Shown here: positions 8,476 to 18,126 of the stretch, piece after piece | How the letters are laid out: each line of letters starts with the position of its first letter | Position numbering within the stretch: position 1 is the first letter of the stretch | Source of the DNA: Bacteroidales bacterium | Lineage (GTDB): Bacteria; Bacteroidota; Bacteroidia; Bacteroidales; UBA932 | Direction of reading: 5' to 3' | DNA length: 64,000 nt | NCBI GenBank assembly: GCA_024401855.1 | Contig: JAKSKH010000006.1 | Span: 1-64,000, forward strand | Translations under genes and position numbers: made by a program | Notes under the pieces: generated by a model | Database searches by the model: none | What the model was told of the DNA's origin: nothing | What the model saw: the letters and a program-made list of their open reading frames with translations, nothing else

Positions 8476-10026
8476 TCAATTGCCGTTAAATCCAACCTCT
8501 TCCCGGATGCGGCTGATGTCGACATCCTGGACCGGATTGCGTCCGGCAAGGGAGGCGGCAAGCCCGCAAACCTGACCAAGTTCCAGAAATACGGGTTCCA
8601 TCCTGATGGAGCCGTATGCGATATGGCTCGAAGAAACGCAGACGGGCACGAGGAGGTTGGTGCACTCTTCCCTTCTGGGAACCAGGCTCCTGTATGAGAC
8701 AGGATAAGGCCTGCCCACACCTTTTTCAACATCACCCTCGTTCTTGACCATCACCTTTCCGTCTTTCACAACCAATATTCGCTCGCAATTGTGGGAATCC
8801 ATGGAATAGGCGGCATAGCCTATGCCGTCCTCCACAACAGTCCTGCCGTCGCAGTCGGCCTGCGTGGCAACGTAGTCGCTTATCATGCGTCGGGCCTCGC
8901 GGACATAAATCTGATGCGTCCATCCTCCTGTGGCCGGGTATTCATCCTTTGCCCATCCCCATTCACGGACAAAGTCCTGAAGGACCTTCGGAACCCGGGG
9001 GTCACTCACATAGAACCACATAAGGCCCAGCGTATAGCTCTTGTGGGCGGCAATTATCTCTTTTCTGCGCTCCCATGAGGCTTCCGGATAATCGTGGTTC
9101 ATCCCTATCATATCCGTAGAGAAAGCCCCCCTGTTGTTTACATCCGTCTTGTTTCCCGGCATCAGGGACCAGATGAAATAGTTGTTTATCTGCGGATCCG
9201 GATCGGACTCGAAGACGCGTACGAGCAATTCATAGACGGACGGATCGTAATCATCCGGTTTGGTGAATGGAATCTGGTTATCCTTGTCATGTGACAGGCA
9301 GAGGCGGAAATTGTATGCCTGGATATAATCGTCACCGGCTCCTTCCTCCTTCAATTTCCAGTCCCGGATTCCCCACAGAAGGCCGCTGTCCGGATTGCCT
9401 TTCTCTACATACGGGTCCACTCCATCCTTGAACTGGTGGTATTCGGATATGTGAGAGCCATTCCATTCCTCTCCGTAGATGGAGGAGGCTTCTCTCCCGA
9501 CATGATAACTTACCCCGGCCATTGCCAGAAGGTCCCCTTCGTAGCTTGCATCTATGAACGAAGACGCCTTTATTGTTCTTGACATGCCCCCTTCCCCGTC
9601 CGTGCAGGTGATGGACACTATTCTTGTCCCTTTCTTGCGGACGGAGGAAAGATAATATCCCCTGTAGATTGAGATATCCGGATTGTCAACATAAGAGTCC
9701 AATATGGCCTGTGCCGCCGACGGTTCGAATGTCCACTGCTCCTCAACGCCATAGTGCCTTCCGAGGTCGCGGTAGAACTGTCGCGCCATTCCTATGACAG
9801 CCTGCTTGTTGCCTATGTCGGTAGCTCCCAGGCCTCCCGTGGTCATACCGCCGAGGACAGTATCAGGGCAGATGATGATGACCCTGCATCCGTTCTGTGC
9901 GGCGCTTTTTGCCGCTGTCACGGCAGCGGACGTACCGCCATAAATGCATACATCTGTCTTATATGTCCCGACACCGCTGCAGGAGACGGCAAGTAACAGG
10001 AACAGCAATTTCAACGGATTCTTCAT
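8476..10026 (-). CDS. FAD-dependent oxidoreductase (FAD_oxidored family), probable lipoprotein
   Basis: The 516-residue product has a lipoprotein-type signal with Cys 16 (LLLAVSCSG). Directly after it comes the dinucleotide-binding motif DVCIYGGTSAAVTAA (GGTSAA at residues 30-35), the form of the Rossmann glycine motif typical of the FAD_oxidored family (PF12831). LGGMTTGGLGATD and EGDLLAMAGVSYHVGRE are further family marks. Members occur often in Bacteroidetes glycan clusters and are thought to oxidise sugars or sugar acids, but substrates are mostly unknown. Its start overlaps the stop of the DUF6807 gene (ATGA at 10023-10026), showing translational coupling in the four-gene operon that ends here. 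Confidence 0.85.
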   Translation of the reverse strand: MKNPLKLLFLLLAVSCSGVGTYKTDVCIYGGTSAAVTAAKSAAQNGCRVIIICPDTVLGGMTTGGLGATDIGNKQAVIGMARQFYRDLGRHYGVEEQWTFEPSAAQAILDSYVDNPDISIYRGYYLSSVRKKGTRIVSITCTDGEGGMSRTIKASSFIDASYEGDLLAMAGVSYHVGREASSIYGEEWNGSHISEYHQFKDGVDPYVEKGNPDSGLLWGIRDWKLKEEGAGDDYIQAYNFRLCLSHDKDNQIPFTKPDDYDPSVYELLVRVFESDPDPQINNYFIWSLMPGNKTDVNNRGAFSTDMIGMNHDYPEASWERRKEIIAAHKSYTLGLMWFYVSDPRVPKVLQDFVREWGWAKDEYPATGGWTHQIYVREARRMISDYVATQADCDGRTVVEDGIGYAAYSMDSHNCERILVVKDGKVMVKNEGDVEKGVGRPYPVSYRSLVPRREECTNLLVPVCVSSSHIAYGSIRMEPVFLELGQVCGLAASLAGRNPVQDVDISRIREEVGFNGN

Positions 10027-10931
10027 TTCTCTTCGGAATATTTGTTGAACAGAACGGCGATTCCTGCTTCCCCGGCAGTTCCTTTGTGGACTATCACCCT
10101 GTATTTCAAACTGATGACATCCCCCTTGCTGAATTTGGTGGAGTTGCCGTCATCCGGCCACCACAAAGGAGTTGGAGAGATGAATCCGTAATTTCTGGTA
10201 AACCATTTTGAAGGATACCGGGCATTGGAAGGATGCTGCATTATTGCTATGCCTTCCACTCCGGAGCGACCTCTGCTGCCATAGCAGTCAATCCACGGTG
10301 ACGGGACTCCGAAAGTTCCTTCCTCCCCTTCCGCGCCTTCGGAATTGATCATCACACCGCCCTCCCTGACAGACAGGCCCTCGTCTATGCGGGCGCTGAA
10401 AAGGGAATGATTGGTCTTCAGAACCGTTACATCCGTGAGCATCTCCACCTCTATGTTGAAATCTATCTGAAAATAGTCTTCAGATGGCGCACTTATGGTA
10501 ATTATGCGCCTGTCCCTGACAGGAGATACCGCATCAGGCCTCTTCCATATGCATTCATCCTCAATTACGGCCCTGCTTCCGCCGGATTCAAGCACCCTCG
10601 CACCGATTGACACAATCCTTCCTCTGTCAAGGCCCTCCTGCCAGTAGTTCCCACCGTTCACAAGATCGCATCCGAACCACAGTGACGTATGGTGCGGGTA
10701 CAGGGAATTGCGCATGGAAGTAACGCTGCCGCCGGAAGCCGGTCCGTTGACAGGGAAGAAATAAGGGTATTTCTCATCATCTTCGAAGCGGTAGCTCGTA
10801 AAGAACCCTCCATCTATGGTGACGTCTATGTGACTGCCGACCTTTTCCGCAACCACATTGCGTTCCTGTGCCGATGACCGGATGGACACTATGGCAACAA
10901 GCAGGAAAATACAGAATGACAATCTTTTCAT
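10023..10931 (-). CDS. DUF6807 (PmoA-like) secreted protein
   Basis: This 302-residue protein has a signal peptide (MKRLSFCIFLLVAIVSIRSSA) and the family pattern YPYFFPVNGP followed by PHHTSLWFGCDLVNG and the late TRNYGFISPTPLWW. DUF6807 proteins are beta-rich and common in Bacteroidetes and Planctomycetes sugar clusters; no reaction is established. It sits between a heparinase II/III-like lyase and an FAD oxidoreductase with 4-base start-stop overlaps on both sides. A role in the same pathway is likely but inferred. Confidence 0.8.
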   Translation of the reverse strand: MKRLSFCIFLLVAIVSIRSSAQERNVVAEKVGSHIDVTIDGGFFTSYRFEDDEKYPYFFPVNGPASGGSVTSMRNSLYPHHTSLWFGCDLVNGGNYWQEGLDRGRIVSIGARVLESGGSRAVIEDECIWKRPDAVSPVRDRRIITISAPSEDYFQIDFNIEVEMLTDVTVLKTNHSLFSARIDEGLSVREGGVMINSEGAEGEEGTFGVPSPWIDCYGSRGRSGVEGIAIMQHPSNARYPSKWFTRNYGFISPTPLWWPDDGNSTKFSKGDVISLKYRVIVHKGTAGEAGIAVLFNKYSEEK

Positions 10932-12844
10932 ATGCGGTTTATGATAAACTTATAGCTTCCTTTCTTCTGAAGTTTGCGGGCTGTCAGCTTTACTCTGAAG
11001 ATTTCATTCCCCCAGACCCTGGAAAGATTTCCGTCATCAATTGCTATGGACTCTTTTTCAACCGTAAAGCCTGATGCGTCATACTTAAGGCATAGATTAC
11101 GGTCCCGCACGGAGATTCTTACAATTCCGGGGGTTGAAATGTCAACATCCCCCCAGGTGAGGAAATCAACCTGATTGGGAGCCTTTGCCTCAGCAAGGTC
11201 AAAACTGTCCGAGATGATGAGAGAGCCGCCCTGCTGGGTATAGGAACGCACCCAGCTCCTGACAGCGGCCTCCTCCGGATATGCCCCGGCGATATCGGCG
11301 GAGAAGCTGTTGCGGCCGGACTTCACATTGGAAGCCCTGAATTCCTTACCGTTCCTCTGTGCAGTTCCGTTTATGAGGGGAAGATTATGATAATCGGTCT
11401 GCATTGTCCAGATATCGTACCGGCTTTCAGAGAATGTCTTTGCCGTATATGTTCCTACACCGGCATCTATGAATACCGGAAGTGAATCGGCATACAGGAT
11501 AAAAGAGCCCACATCGTTGTGATTGTGGCTCTCGTCGTTGTATCCGGCCTTTGCCGCAAGGAAGAGACCCTTGTCTCCTCTGGAATAATGGAACTGGGTT
11601 TCCGGATACCATACATAATCCTTCGCTTCATATACGCCGGAGGCGCCGTTCAGTTCGTCATAAACAGACAGAGCTTCAAGAAAACCGAAGATGTTCGTGT
11701 TGGGGAACGGTTTGGAAGGATGCTCCTTCTGCACCTTGGCCGCATAGCCCATCATGGTCCCGCTGCCCATTGCCTTTCCGAAGCGGTAGATGAGGTTCAG
11801 GTCGTCTGCGCCTCCGCGTGCCGATGCATCCGCGAAATTGACCACCCAGCCGTCACCTACGTAGGAATTGACAATGTACTCGCCCATCCCGCGTATCTGG
11901 TCCACACCAAAGAGGTCTATCGATCCCCCGGTTGCGAGATATATTGCAGAGAGATATTGATATGTCATTCCCGCACTGTGTCCCCAATAGGAGGGTCCTT
12001 CCTCTATTCCTCCATCGCCCTGTATGCGGTTGAGATACTGGTCAACGGACCACATGGACTTCCAGACCCCGCGGGCAAGGCGCCCCAAATCCTCTTCAAT
12101 GAGCATGAAGCAGAGCAGAGCGTTGGTGTTGCACCATGGATTCCAGTTGTTGAGCACATATCCGGGATCGAAGCCCATCCACCAGTATTCAGTCTCGCAG
12201 AGATACGGGTTCAGTTCCCTGCAGGTTATCTCCTCCTTGAGCCTGCGGCTGATTTCGGGATGAATCCTGTCGAACTCGTCATGCAGGAAGTAATATATCC
12301 AGGAAAACATCTGTGATACATTTCCCTGAACGAGCTCCAGAGTAGTGTCGCCCTTCCATGGCAGCGGTCTGTGGTCCGGACCGAGACTTTGGATATGTGC
12401 AGACAGGGCCCAGGATGTCATTTCGCAGGTATGGATCACGCCGTCCACAATCTGTGGTATGAAGCGGCCGCGACCTTCGGCCAGTTCAGCGGCAAAAAGG
12501 CAGGCGATTGCATTGTTGTTCCTGTCGAACGGAGACTCCATCACAGTCCTGTTTCCGGATTTTTCATATTCCAGGTATGAACTCATCCTGACAACCTTCC
12601 ACTCATAGTCCAGATATTTCTCGCCGGCGGCGATTACGGACGCTTTGTTGCAGCCCATGAGGGCGTCCCATCCCGCCCTGTCAGAATAATCCGGATAAGG
12701 AACCCAGGCCTGGTTCTGTACAAGGCACTCCCTCAACTGGTCAAATCCCATAACACCGGTCACATAGTTTCTTTCTGCCGCCGAAGCACTGAAACCGCCC
12801 GCCAGCACCATCAGGACAATAAATGCTGTAATAATTTTTTTCAT
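10928..12844 (-). CDS. Heparinase II/III family polysaccharide lyase
   Basis: The 638-residue protein carries a signal peptide (MKKIITAFIVLMVLAGG). The N-terminal half is an alpha toroid with GGIEEGPSYWGHSAG, where Tyr and His are candidate catalytic residues. The C-terminal beta half contains SHNHNDVGSFILYADS (about residue 440), the conserved heparinase II/III block. Such enzymes depolymerise uronate-containing polysaccharides by beta-elimination in the periplasm or at the surface. The substrate cannot be assigned from sequence. The start at 12844 is the first ATG before the signal peptide, and the gene follows the SGNH hydrolase by 41 bp. Confidence 0.88.
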   Translation of the reverse strand: MKKIITAFIVLMVLAGGFSASAAERNYVTGVMGFDQLRECLVQNQAWVPYPDYSDRAGWDALMGCNKASVIAAGEKYLDYEWKVVRMSSYLEYEKSGNRTVMESPFDRNNNAIACLFAAELAEGRGRFIPQIVDGVIHTCEMTSWALSAHIQSLGPDHRPLPWKGDTTLELVQGNVSQMFSWIYYFLHDEFDRIHPEISRRLKEEITCRELNPYLCETEYWWMGFDPGYVLNNWNPWCNTNALLCFMLIEEDLGRLARGVWKSMWSVDQYLNRIQGDGGIEEGPSYWGHSAGMTYQYLSAIYLATGGSIDLFGVDQIRGMGEYIVNSYVGDGWVVNFADASARGGADDLNLIYRFGKAMGSGTMMGYAAKVQKEHPSKPFPNTNIFGFLEALSVYDELNGASGVYEAKDYVWYPETQFHYSRGDKGLFLAAKAGYNDESHNHNDVGSFILYADSLPVFIDAGVGTYTAKTFSESRYDIWTMQTDYHNLPLINGTAQRNGKEFRASNVKSGRNSFSADIAGAYPEEAAVRSWVRSYTQQGGSLIISDSFDLAEAKAPNQVDFLTWGDVDISTPGIVRISVRDRNLCLKYDASGFTVEKESIAIDDGNLSRVWGNEIFRVKLTARKLQKKGSYKFIINRI

Positions 12845-12885
12845 ATATATTGTATTCGGGCCGGAAAAATACTCCGAACCCCCAT

Positions 12886-13680
12886 TTACTCAATGACAGG
12901 TATTCCAAGCAGGCGGCAGGAGAGGGCAAGCGCCATACGGCGATGCCCGTCGGTATTCGGATGGAGCATATCCTTCCCACTGTCTCTGAAATAAACGGAA
13001 TATGCCTGGTCCAAAGGGTAAAGACCGCAATCGGCATTCAGGTCAATTACGGGTACAGACCAGATATTGCCCGCCTGCTTTATGCACTCCACATACGCAT
13101 CTATGAACTCACCTGCCTCGTTGGCATAAGATTCGTCCGGCTGCTCGTTATCTTCGCCGAATTTTGCATATGCACGGTGAACAGGCGTGACGAGGATAAT
13201 CTGCTTGGTGGGGAATTCGTGCTTGAGGTAGCTCAGCACGGTATTGATACGTCCGCAGAATGTATCGGAGTCAAAAGAGTGTGTACGATGCAGAAGCGTT
13301 TTCATTTCACCGTTCCTGCTCACCTCACGGGTATCGGTGTCAAACCAGCGGCCTATCGGAACGGAAGAGTTGAAATCATTTGTGCCGGCAAAGACCATAA
13401 TGGCATCAAAAGACTGTCCCTGCTCCTCCAGCAATTTCTCCGCCTGTCCTTTGACTTGGCTCATCTGGTGACCGTTTATACCGTATACGAGAGGCTTTAT
13501 CCCCATCATGTCGACCATTATGTTCCAATACGTGTCATTCGTCCTTCCAAGCTGGTCCGCATCGGTTATCGAATCGCCGAGGTAAGCTATGGTACGGCCG
13601 TTCCACTGCGACCGGACGGACTGCGCCGTCATTGATACGCAAACGGCAAGGGTCACAAAAAAAACGGCTGCTCTTTTCAT
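12886..13680 (-). CDS. Secreted SGNH/GDSL hydrolase
   Basis: This 264-residue protein has a signal peptide and the classic SGNH blocks: GDSIT at residues 35-39 (Ser nucleophile), the block III motif in VFAGTNDFN, and DMLHP near residue 237 supplying Asp and His. It probably removes acyl groups from polysaccharide, which would prepare substrate for the lyase encoded next. It is the first gene of the minus-strand operon. A TACTTTG-like box (13700-13706 on the minus strand) is a weak promoter candidate. Confidence 0.87.
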   Translation of the reverse strand: MKRAAVFFVTLAVCVSMTAQSVRSQWNGRTIAYLGDSITDADQLGRTNDTYWNIMVDMMGIKPLVYGINGHQMSQVKGQAEKLLEEQGQSFDAIMVFAGTNDFNSSVPIGRWFDTDTREVSRNGEMKTLLHRTHSFDSDTFCGRINTVLSYLKHEFPTKQIILVTPVHRAYAKFGEDNEQPDESYANEAGEFIDAYVECIKQAGNIWSVPVIDLNADCGLYPLDQAYSVYFRDSGKDMLHPNTDGHRRMALALSCRLLGIPVIE

Positions 13681-13744
13681 ATCGGATAAGAATATAAATC
13701 AAAGTACTATGACGCGAAGTTAAACAAAATAGTTCAAGAATGAT

Positions 13745-13752
13745 TAACTTTA
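13745..13752 (+). promoter_or_regulatory. Weak -7 box TAACTTTA before the plus-strand CAZyme operon
   Basis: TAACTTTA differs from TAnnTTTG in the last base and ends 21 nt before the ATG at 13774. It is the best candidate promoter in the 93-bp divergent gap and would drive the six-gene operon. Confidence 0.35.
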
Positions 13753-13773
13753 CAACGGATATATGCTGCATAT

Positions 13774-14559
13774 ATGAGATACAGATTACACCTTTCCTTC
13801 CTGTTGGCAATAATTCTGACTGCATGGTATGCCATACCGTCTTCGGGTCAGTCCAATCCGTCCGCTCACCATCTCCGCCCCGACTGCAGGACAGCCGGAC
13901 ACAGCCCATACAGGGGAACACCCAATTTCGGGAAAAGCATCGCGGTCTTCGGAGGATCACTGTCCGTGAACGACGAGTCAGATGCCGCAAAGCAGATGTG
14001 GGCGGACCTGCTGGACGCAGAGATAACCACCTATGGAGCAGGAGGTGCCGGATTCTCGTTGGAGCAGGGTTATTCCATCCAGCATCAGGTAGACACAGCC
14101 GGCCTGCATGACATCTACATACTGTGGGCATCAACAAATGATTTCACGAACTGCAGGGATGTGGGAACCTGGAAAGACTACACGGCATATGACGGATACG
14201 ATGAGAGCAGACTTGCAAGCCAGTGCGGAGGGATAAACTACTGCATCCGGAAAATATTGGAAAAGAACCCGGAGGCAACCATCTTCTTTTTCACGTCATT
14301 GCGCTTTTTCAGCTCGGAATCCGGACATAATCCATTCTCCGAACAGGCGAACGGCGCCGGTTTCACTTTCGCGGACTACATAGAAGGTCAGAAAGCATGC
14401 TGCGCCAACTATGGAATCCCCGTACTCGACCAATTCAGCCTGCAGGGAATCAATGAATTCAACTTTGAGAAATACTACATGGAGGACCATCTTCACATGA
14501 ACAGGGAGGGGTACCTTAGAATAGCACCGGCCCAAGTATCATTCATAGCATCACATTAA
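13774..14559 (+). CDS. Secreted SGNH/GDSL hydrolase with GGS nucleophile motif
   Basis: The 261-residue product has a signal peptide (MRYRLHLSFLLAIILTAWYA). The nucleophile block reads IAVFGGSLSVND (Ser 62) instead of the usual GDS, the block III motif is WASTNDFTN, and EDHLHMNREGY supplies Asp 238 and His 241. The catalytic set is thus present with a variant first block. It is expected to deacylate a carbohydrate. It is not a close copy of the divergent SGNH gene, so the two probably act on different esters. It is the first gene of a run in which the next ATG follows one base after its stop. Confidence 0.83.
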   Translation: MRYRLHLSFLLAIILTAWYAIPSSGQSNPSAHHLRPDCRTAGHSPYRGTPNFGKSIAVFGGSLSVNDESDAAKQMWADLLDAEITTYGAGGAGFSLEQGYSIQHQVDTAGLHDIYILWASTNDFTNCRDVGTWKDYTAYDGYDESRLASQCGGINYCIRKILEKNPEATIFFFTSLRFFSSESGHNPFSEQANGAGFTFADYIEGQKACCANYGIPVLDQFSLQGINEFNFEKYYMEDHLHMNREGYLRIAPAQVSFIASH

Positions 14560-14560
14560 T

Positions 14561-16381
14561 ATGAACCTTTTCGAACTTTTCAGGAATATCAAGCCTTTTG
14601 TAAGACCATACAGAAAGCTGGTTGTCCTTACCTTGATTCTGACATTGATCGGTTCTTTCATCGCCCAGATCAATGCAGTTGTACTGGACCGGACGGTAGA
14701 TGCCGTGAACGCCCTGGTAGGGGCGGCCGACTTCTCCTGGGCAAAGGCGGCCCGTATTCTCACAATAATAAGCGTAGTGCTTCTCTCCAAGGAAATCCTT
14801 TCCGCCTTCGTCAATTTTGCGCAGAACTATTTCGGAGAGAGGATGAGAATCTTCGTGAGCAAGGATATGAGCCAGGCCATCATAGAGAAGATACTGACGT
14901 TCAGGATGGCCTTTTTCTCACGTCAGGAAAACGCAACCGGCCAGTTGCAGACAAGGATAGACCAGGGTGTAAGCAGCCTGAGCCGCACGGTGCAGAATTT
15001 TTTCATCGACCTCCTGCCTCTTTTCACAAGTGCAGTTCTGGCGCTCATACTTATGTTCGCGGCCAATGTATGGGTGGGGCTTACAGCTCTGTTCATTGTA
15101 CCCGTTTACTTCTGGATAACGGTAAGGCAGGCCCGCAAACTCAAGGGATGGCGCCGCAACATGCGCACATACCGCGAGCAGAAGAGCCACGGGGTGATGA
15201 ACATCATAGAAAGCATAAACGTCATAAAGAGTTTCAACCGCGAAAAAATAGAGAGCGGGAAACAGTGGGACCTGCAGACCAAATTCACAGACAACCAGAT
15301 GGCCGTCCGGAAAACATCGTTCTACTATGATGCGGTGAAGAGTTTCGTAAGGCAGGTGGGCACCGTTCTGATAATCATTCTCACAGCATATCTGGTCCTC
15401 AGCGGATATCCCGGTATGACCATAGGGAAAATAATGTACCATGTGATGCTGTTCGCCAACGTCACGGCACCCATCACCCAGCTGCAGCGCATATTCGACG
15501 ACATGAACGACGCGCTCATCTATGCCGAAGGATTCTTTGACATCCTCAACTCCGATGAGGACAGGGAACCCAGCGGAACATACCGTCCCGAAAAAATACA
15601 GGGCAACTTCGAAATTTCCGGCGTCGACTTCACATACCCCAATGGAAACAAGGCTCTCCACAACATCAACATGAAGATCGAGAGCGGAAGAATCACCGCC
15701 CTTGTAGGCCTTTCAGGTGCCGGAAAGTCCACGGTTGTGAACCTGCTGGACAAATTCTACGTTCCCGACTGCGGCACCATCAAGCTGGATGGTGTTGATC
15801 TCAGGGATTACGACACGAGTTTCCTGCGCGACAACATAGGTCTTGTCCTCCAGAAGAACCACATCTTTGACGGTACCATAGAGGAGAACATCAGGTACGG
15901 ACTTCCGGAAGCCACCATGGAACAGGTGGAGGAGGCCGCAAGGAAGGCAAGCATTTATGATCAGATCGCTGCGCTTCCGAAGGGATTCCAGTCGCAGGCG
16001 ACGGAACTGTCCGGCGGACAGCAGCAGCGCATAGCCATTGCAAGAATGTTTCTGAAGAACCCGCCCATAATATTCCTTGACGAACCTACGGCATCGCTCG
16101 ACGCCATTGCGACTGAACAGATAAAATCAAGCATAGATGAAATCAAGCGCGGACGCACGGTAATCATAATCTCCCATTCAATTTCACAGATTATAGACAG
16201 CGATGTCATTTACGCGCTTAAGGCAGGACGTGTGGAACAGAGCGGAAACCCCGATGAAGTTTACCGCCAGGGTGGTGTGTACAAAGAAATCGTGGATGCC
16301 TCCGCACGTTCACTCAATATTGAAAAACTGGCCCAGACCCTCGATCAGGACGGAGACGGCATATTATTCGACAAGCAATGA
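14561..16381 (+). CDS. ABC exporter, fused membrane and ATPase domains
   Basis: The 606-residue half-transporter has an N-terminal six-helix membrane domain (about residues 15-320) and an ATPase domain with Walker A GLSGAGKST (about 383), signature LSGGQQQR (about 482) and Walker B IIFLDEP. It should work as a homodimer, exporting lipids, peptides or glycoconjugates through the inner membrane; the substrate is unknown. The last 12 residues read DQDGDGILFDKQ, which resembles a calcium-binding EF-hand loop, an unusual ending. The stop overlaps the start of the GH78 gene (ATGA), so the exporter is translationally coupled to secreted glycosidases. Confidence 0.9.
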   Translation: MNLFELFRNIKPFVRPYRKLVVLTLILTLIGSFIAQINAVVLDRTVDAVNALVGAADFSWAKAARILTIISVVLLSKEILSAFVNFAQNYFGERMRIFVSKDMSQAIIEKILTFRMAFFSRQENATGQLQTRIDQGVSSLSRTVQNFFIDLLPLFTSAVLALILMFAANVWVGLTALFIVPVYFWITVRQARKLKGWRRNMRTYREQKSHGVMNIIESINVIKSFNREKIESGKQWDLQTKFTDNQMAVRKTSFYYDAVKSFVRQVGTVLIIILTAYLVLSGYPGMTIGKIMYHVMLFANVTAPITQLQRIFDDMNDALIYAEGFFDILNSDEDREPSGTYRPEKIQGNFEISGVDFTYPNGNKALHNINMKIESGRITALVGLSGAGKSTVVNLLDKFYVPDCGTIKLDGVDLRDYDTSFLRDNIGLVLQKNHIFDGTIEENIRYGLPEATMEQVEEAARKASIYDQIAALPKGFQSQATELSGGQQQRIAIARMFLKNPPIIFLDEPTASLDAIATEQIKSSIDEIKRGRTVIIISHSISQIIDSDVIYALKAGRVEQSGNPDEVYRQGGVYKEIVDASARSLNIEKLAQTLDQDGDGILFDKQ

Positions 16382-18126
16382 AAAAATCACTTCTCACATC
16401 ACTTTTTGCCTTCCTGGGCATTATTGTATGCAGCGCGGTTCCGGAGCGCAAGGACATAATGGACAGAACTTACATCACTCCGGTAAGGATCGTATGGACC
16501 GCCGGAGATGTTGAAGAGCCCGGAATCCTTCTTAAGGAAGGAACAGGCCAGAGCGACGTTGCCGGTCTCCCCTGCTGCAACATGCACTACACGAAAGACA
16601 CCACATCCATCATCCTCGATTATGGCAGGGAACTCCACGGAGGACTCAAGCTGGTCATGGGAGGGTCGGAGCGATATCCGAAGCTCGTCAGGATACGTTT
16701 CGGAGAATCCGTTGCAGAAACATGCAGCGAAACCTGCGATACGGAATGGGTTGACAGACATTCCACGAATGACCATGCAATGCGCGACTTCACAATGAAG
16801 ATTCCGCGCGACGGGTCAATCGAGATAGGCTGCACGGGCTTCCGCTTTGTCCGTATAGACCTTCTGGAAGAGAACACAACCCTCGCCCTCAGGGAGGCGA
16901 CCGCAATCCTGCGGTTCCGCGACATCCCCTATCAGGGTTCATTCAGATGCAGCGATGAAAGGCTCAACGAAATATGGCAGACGGGAGCCTGGACCACGCA
17001 CCTCAACATGCAGGAGTACATCTGGGACGGCATAAAGAGAGACAGGCTGATCTGGCTCGGAGACATGCATCCGGAAATGTCCACAGTCTGCGCCGTGTTC
17101 GGGTACAATGATGTCATAGACAGGAGCATAGATCTGGCCTGCGGGCAATATCCCATTCCCAAATGGCTGAACGGGATGAGTTCATACTCTATGTGGTATC
17201 TCATCATCCATTACGACTGGTACCTTCAGAACGGCAACAGGGAATTCATAGAGAAGCATCATGACTATATCCGTGGCGTTATAGACAACTTCGACAAATA
17301 TGTTCAGGAGGACGGAAGCGAAGAAATCACCGACTGGCGCTTCCTGGACTGGCCTTCATCGCCCGACGTGACGGGAACGGAAGCCGGCTACAGGGCTCTT
17401 CTCTGCCTTGCCCTCGAGGACGGAGCCAAGCTCTGCAAAGTTATCGGAGACAAGGAATATGAGTCCAGGAGCCTTGCCGTACGCGAAAGGATGCTCAAAT
17501 TGATAAAACCTCACAACGGGCTCAAACAGGCCGCGTCCCTTATGGCCATGGCCGGCCTGATTCCGGCGAAAGAGGCTTGCGACGAGGTCATTTCGAAAGG
17601 CGGTCCCAAAGGGTTCTCCACCTTCTACGGCTACTACATGCTTGAAGCATTGGCTATGGCTGGAGAATATCAGACAGCCCTGAACATAATACGGAGTTTC
17701 TGGGGAGGCATGCTCGACATGGGAGCCACATCCTTCTGGGAGGACTTCGACCTCGACTGGACAGAAAATGCCTTCAGAATTGACGAAATGCCTGTGGAAG
17801 GGAAAAAGGATATTCACGGCGACTTCGGAGCATACTGCTACAAGAGTTTCCGCCACAGTCTCTGCCACGGATGGGCTTCCGGGCCTACACCATGGCTTTC
17901 CCATCACGTACTCGGAGTCCGAATTCTTGAACCCGGATGCAGGAAACTCCTGATTGACCCACATCTGGAAGACCTGGAATGGGCGGAAGGATCGTATCCC
18001 ACGCCCCTGGGGAATGTGTTCATCAGGGTGGAGCGCAGACCTGACGGACGGACAACGGCGGACGTAACCGCCCCAAAAGGTATAAAATTCACTGCCGGAA
18101 ACGGTGTAACGCTTAAGGTAAAATGA
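16378..18126 (+). CDS. GH78-like alpha-L-rhamnosidase
   Basis: This 582-residue protein carries a short signal peptide (MKKSLLTSLFAFLGIIVCSA). A beta-rich N-terminal part ends at about residue 180, followed by an alpha/alpha six-hairpin domain with SFRCSDERLNEIWQTG and DGIKRDRLIWLGDM, which match the GH78 pattern carrying the catalytic acids. GH78 enzymes remove terminal alpha-L-rhamnose by an inverting mechanism. The small size compared with many GH78 proteins means the extra N-terminal binding modules are absent. The ATGA overlaps at both ends couple it to the ABC exporter and to the GH92 gene. Confidence 0.85.
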   Translation: MKKSLLTSLFAFLGIIVCSAVPERKDIMDRTYITPVRIVWTAGDVEEPGILLKEGTGQSDVAGLPCCNMHYTKDTTSIILDYGRELHGGLKLVMGGSERYPKLVRIRFGESVAETCSETCDTEWVDRHSTNDHAMRDFTMKIPRDGSIEIGCTGFRFVRIDLLEENTTLALREATAILRFRDIPYQGSFRCSDERLNEIWQTGAWTTHLNMQEYIWDGIKRDRLIWLGDMHPEMSTVCAVFGYNDVIDRSIDLACGQYPIPKWLNGMSSYSMWYLIIHYDWYLQNGNREFIEKHHDYIRGVIDNFDKYVQEDGSEEITDWRFLDWPSSPDVTGTEAGYRALLCLALEDGAKLCKVIGDKEYESRSLAVRERMLKLIKPHNGLKQAASLMAMAGLIPAKEACDEVISKGGPKGFSTFYGYYMLEALAMAGEYQTALNIIRSFWGGMLDMGATSFWEDFDLDWTENAFRIDEMPVEGKKDIHGDFGAYCYKSFRHSLCHGWASGPTPWLSHHVLGVRILEPGCRKLLIDPHLEDLEWAEGSYPTPLGNVFIRVERRPDGRTTADVTAPKGIKFTAGNGVTLKVK

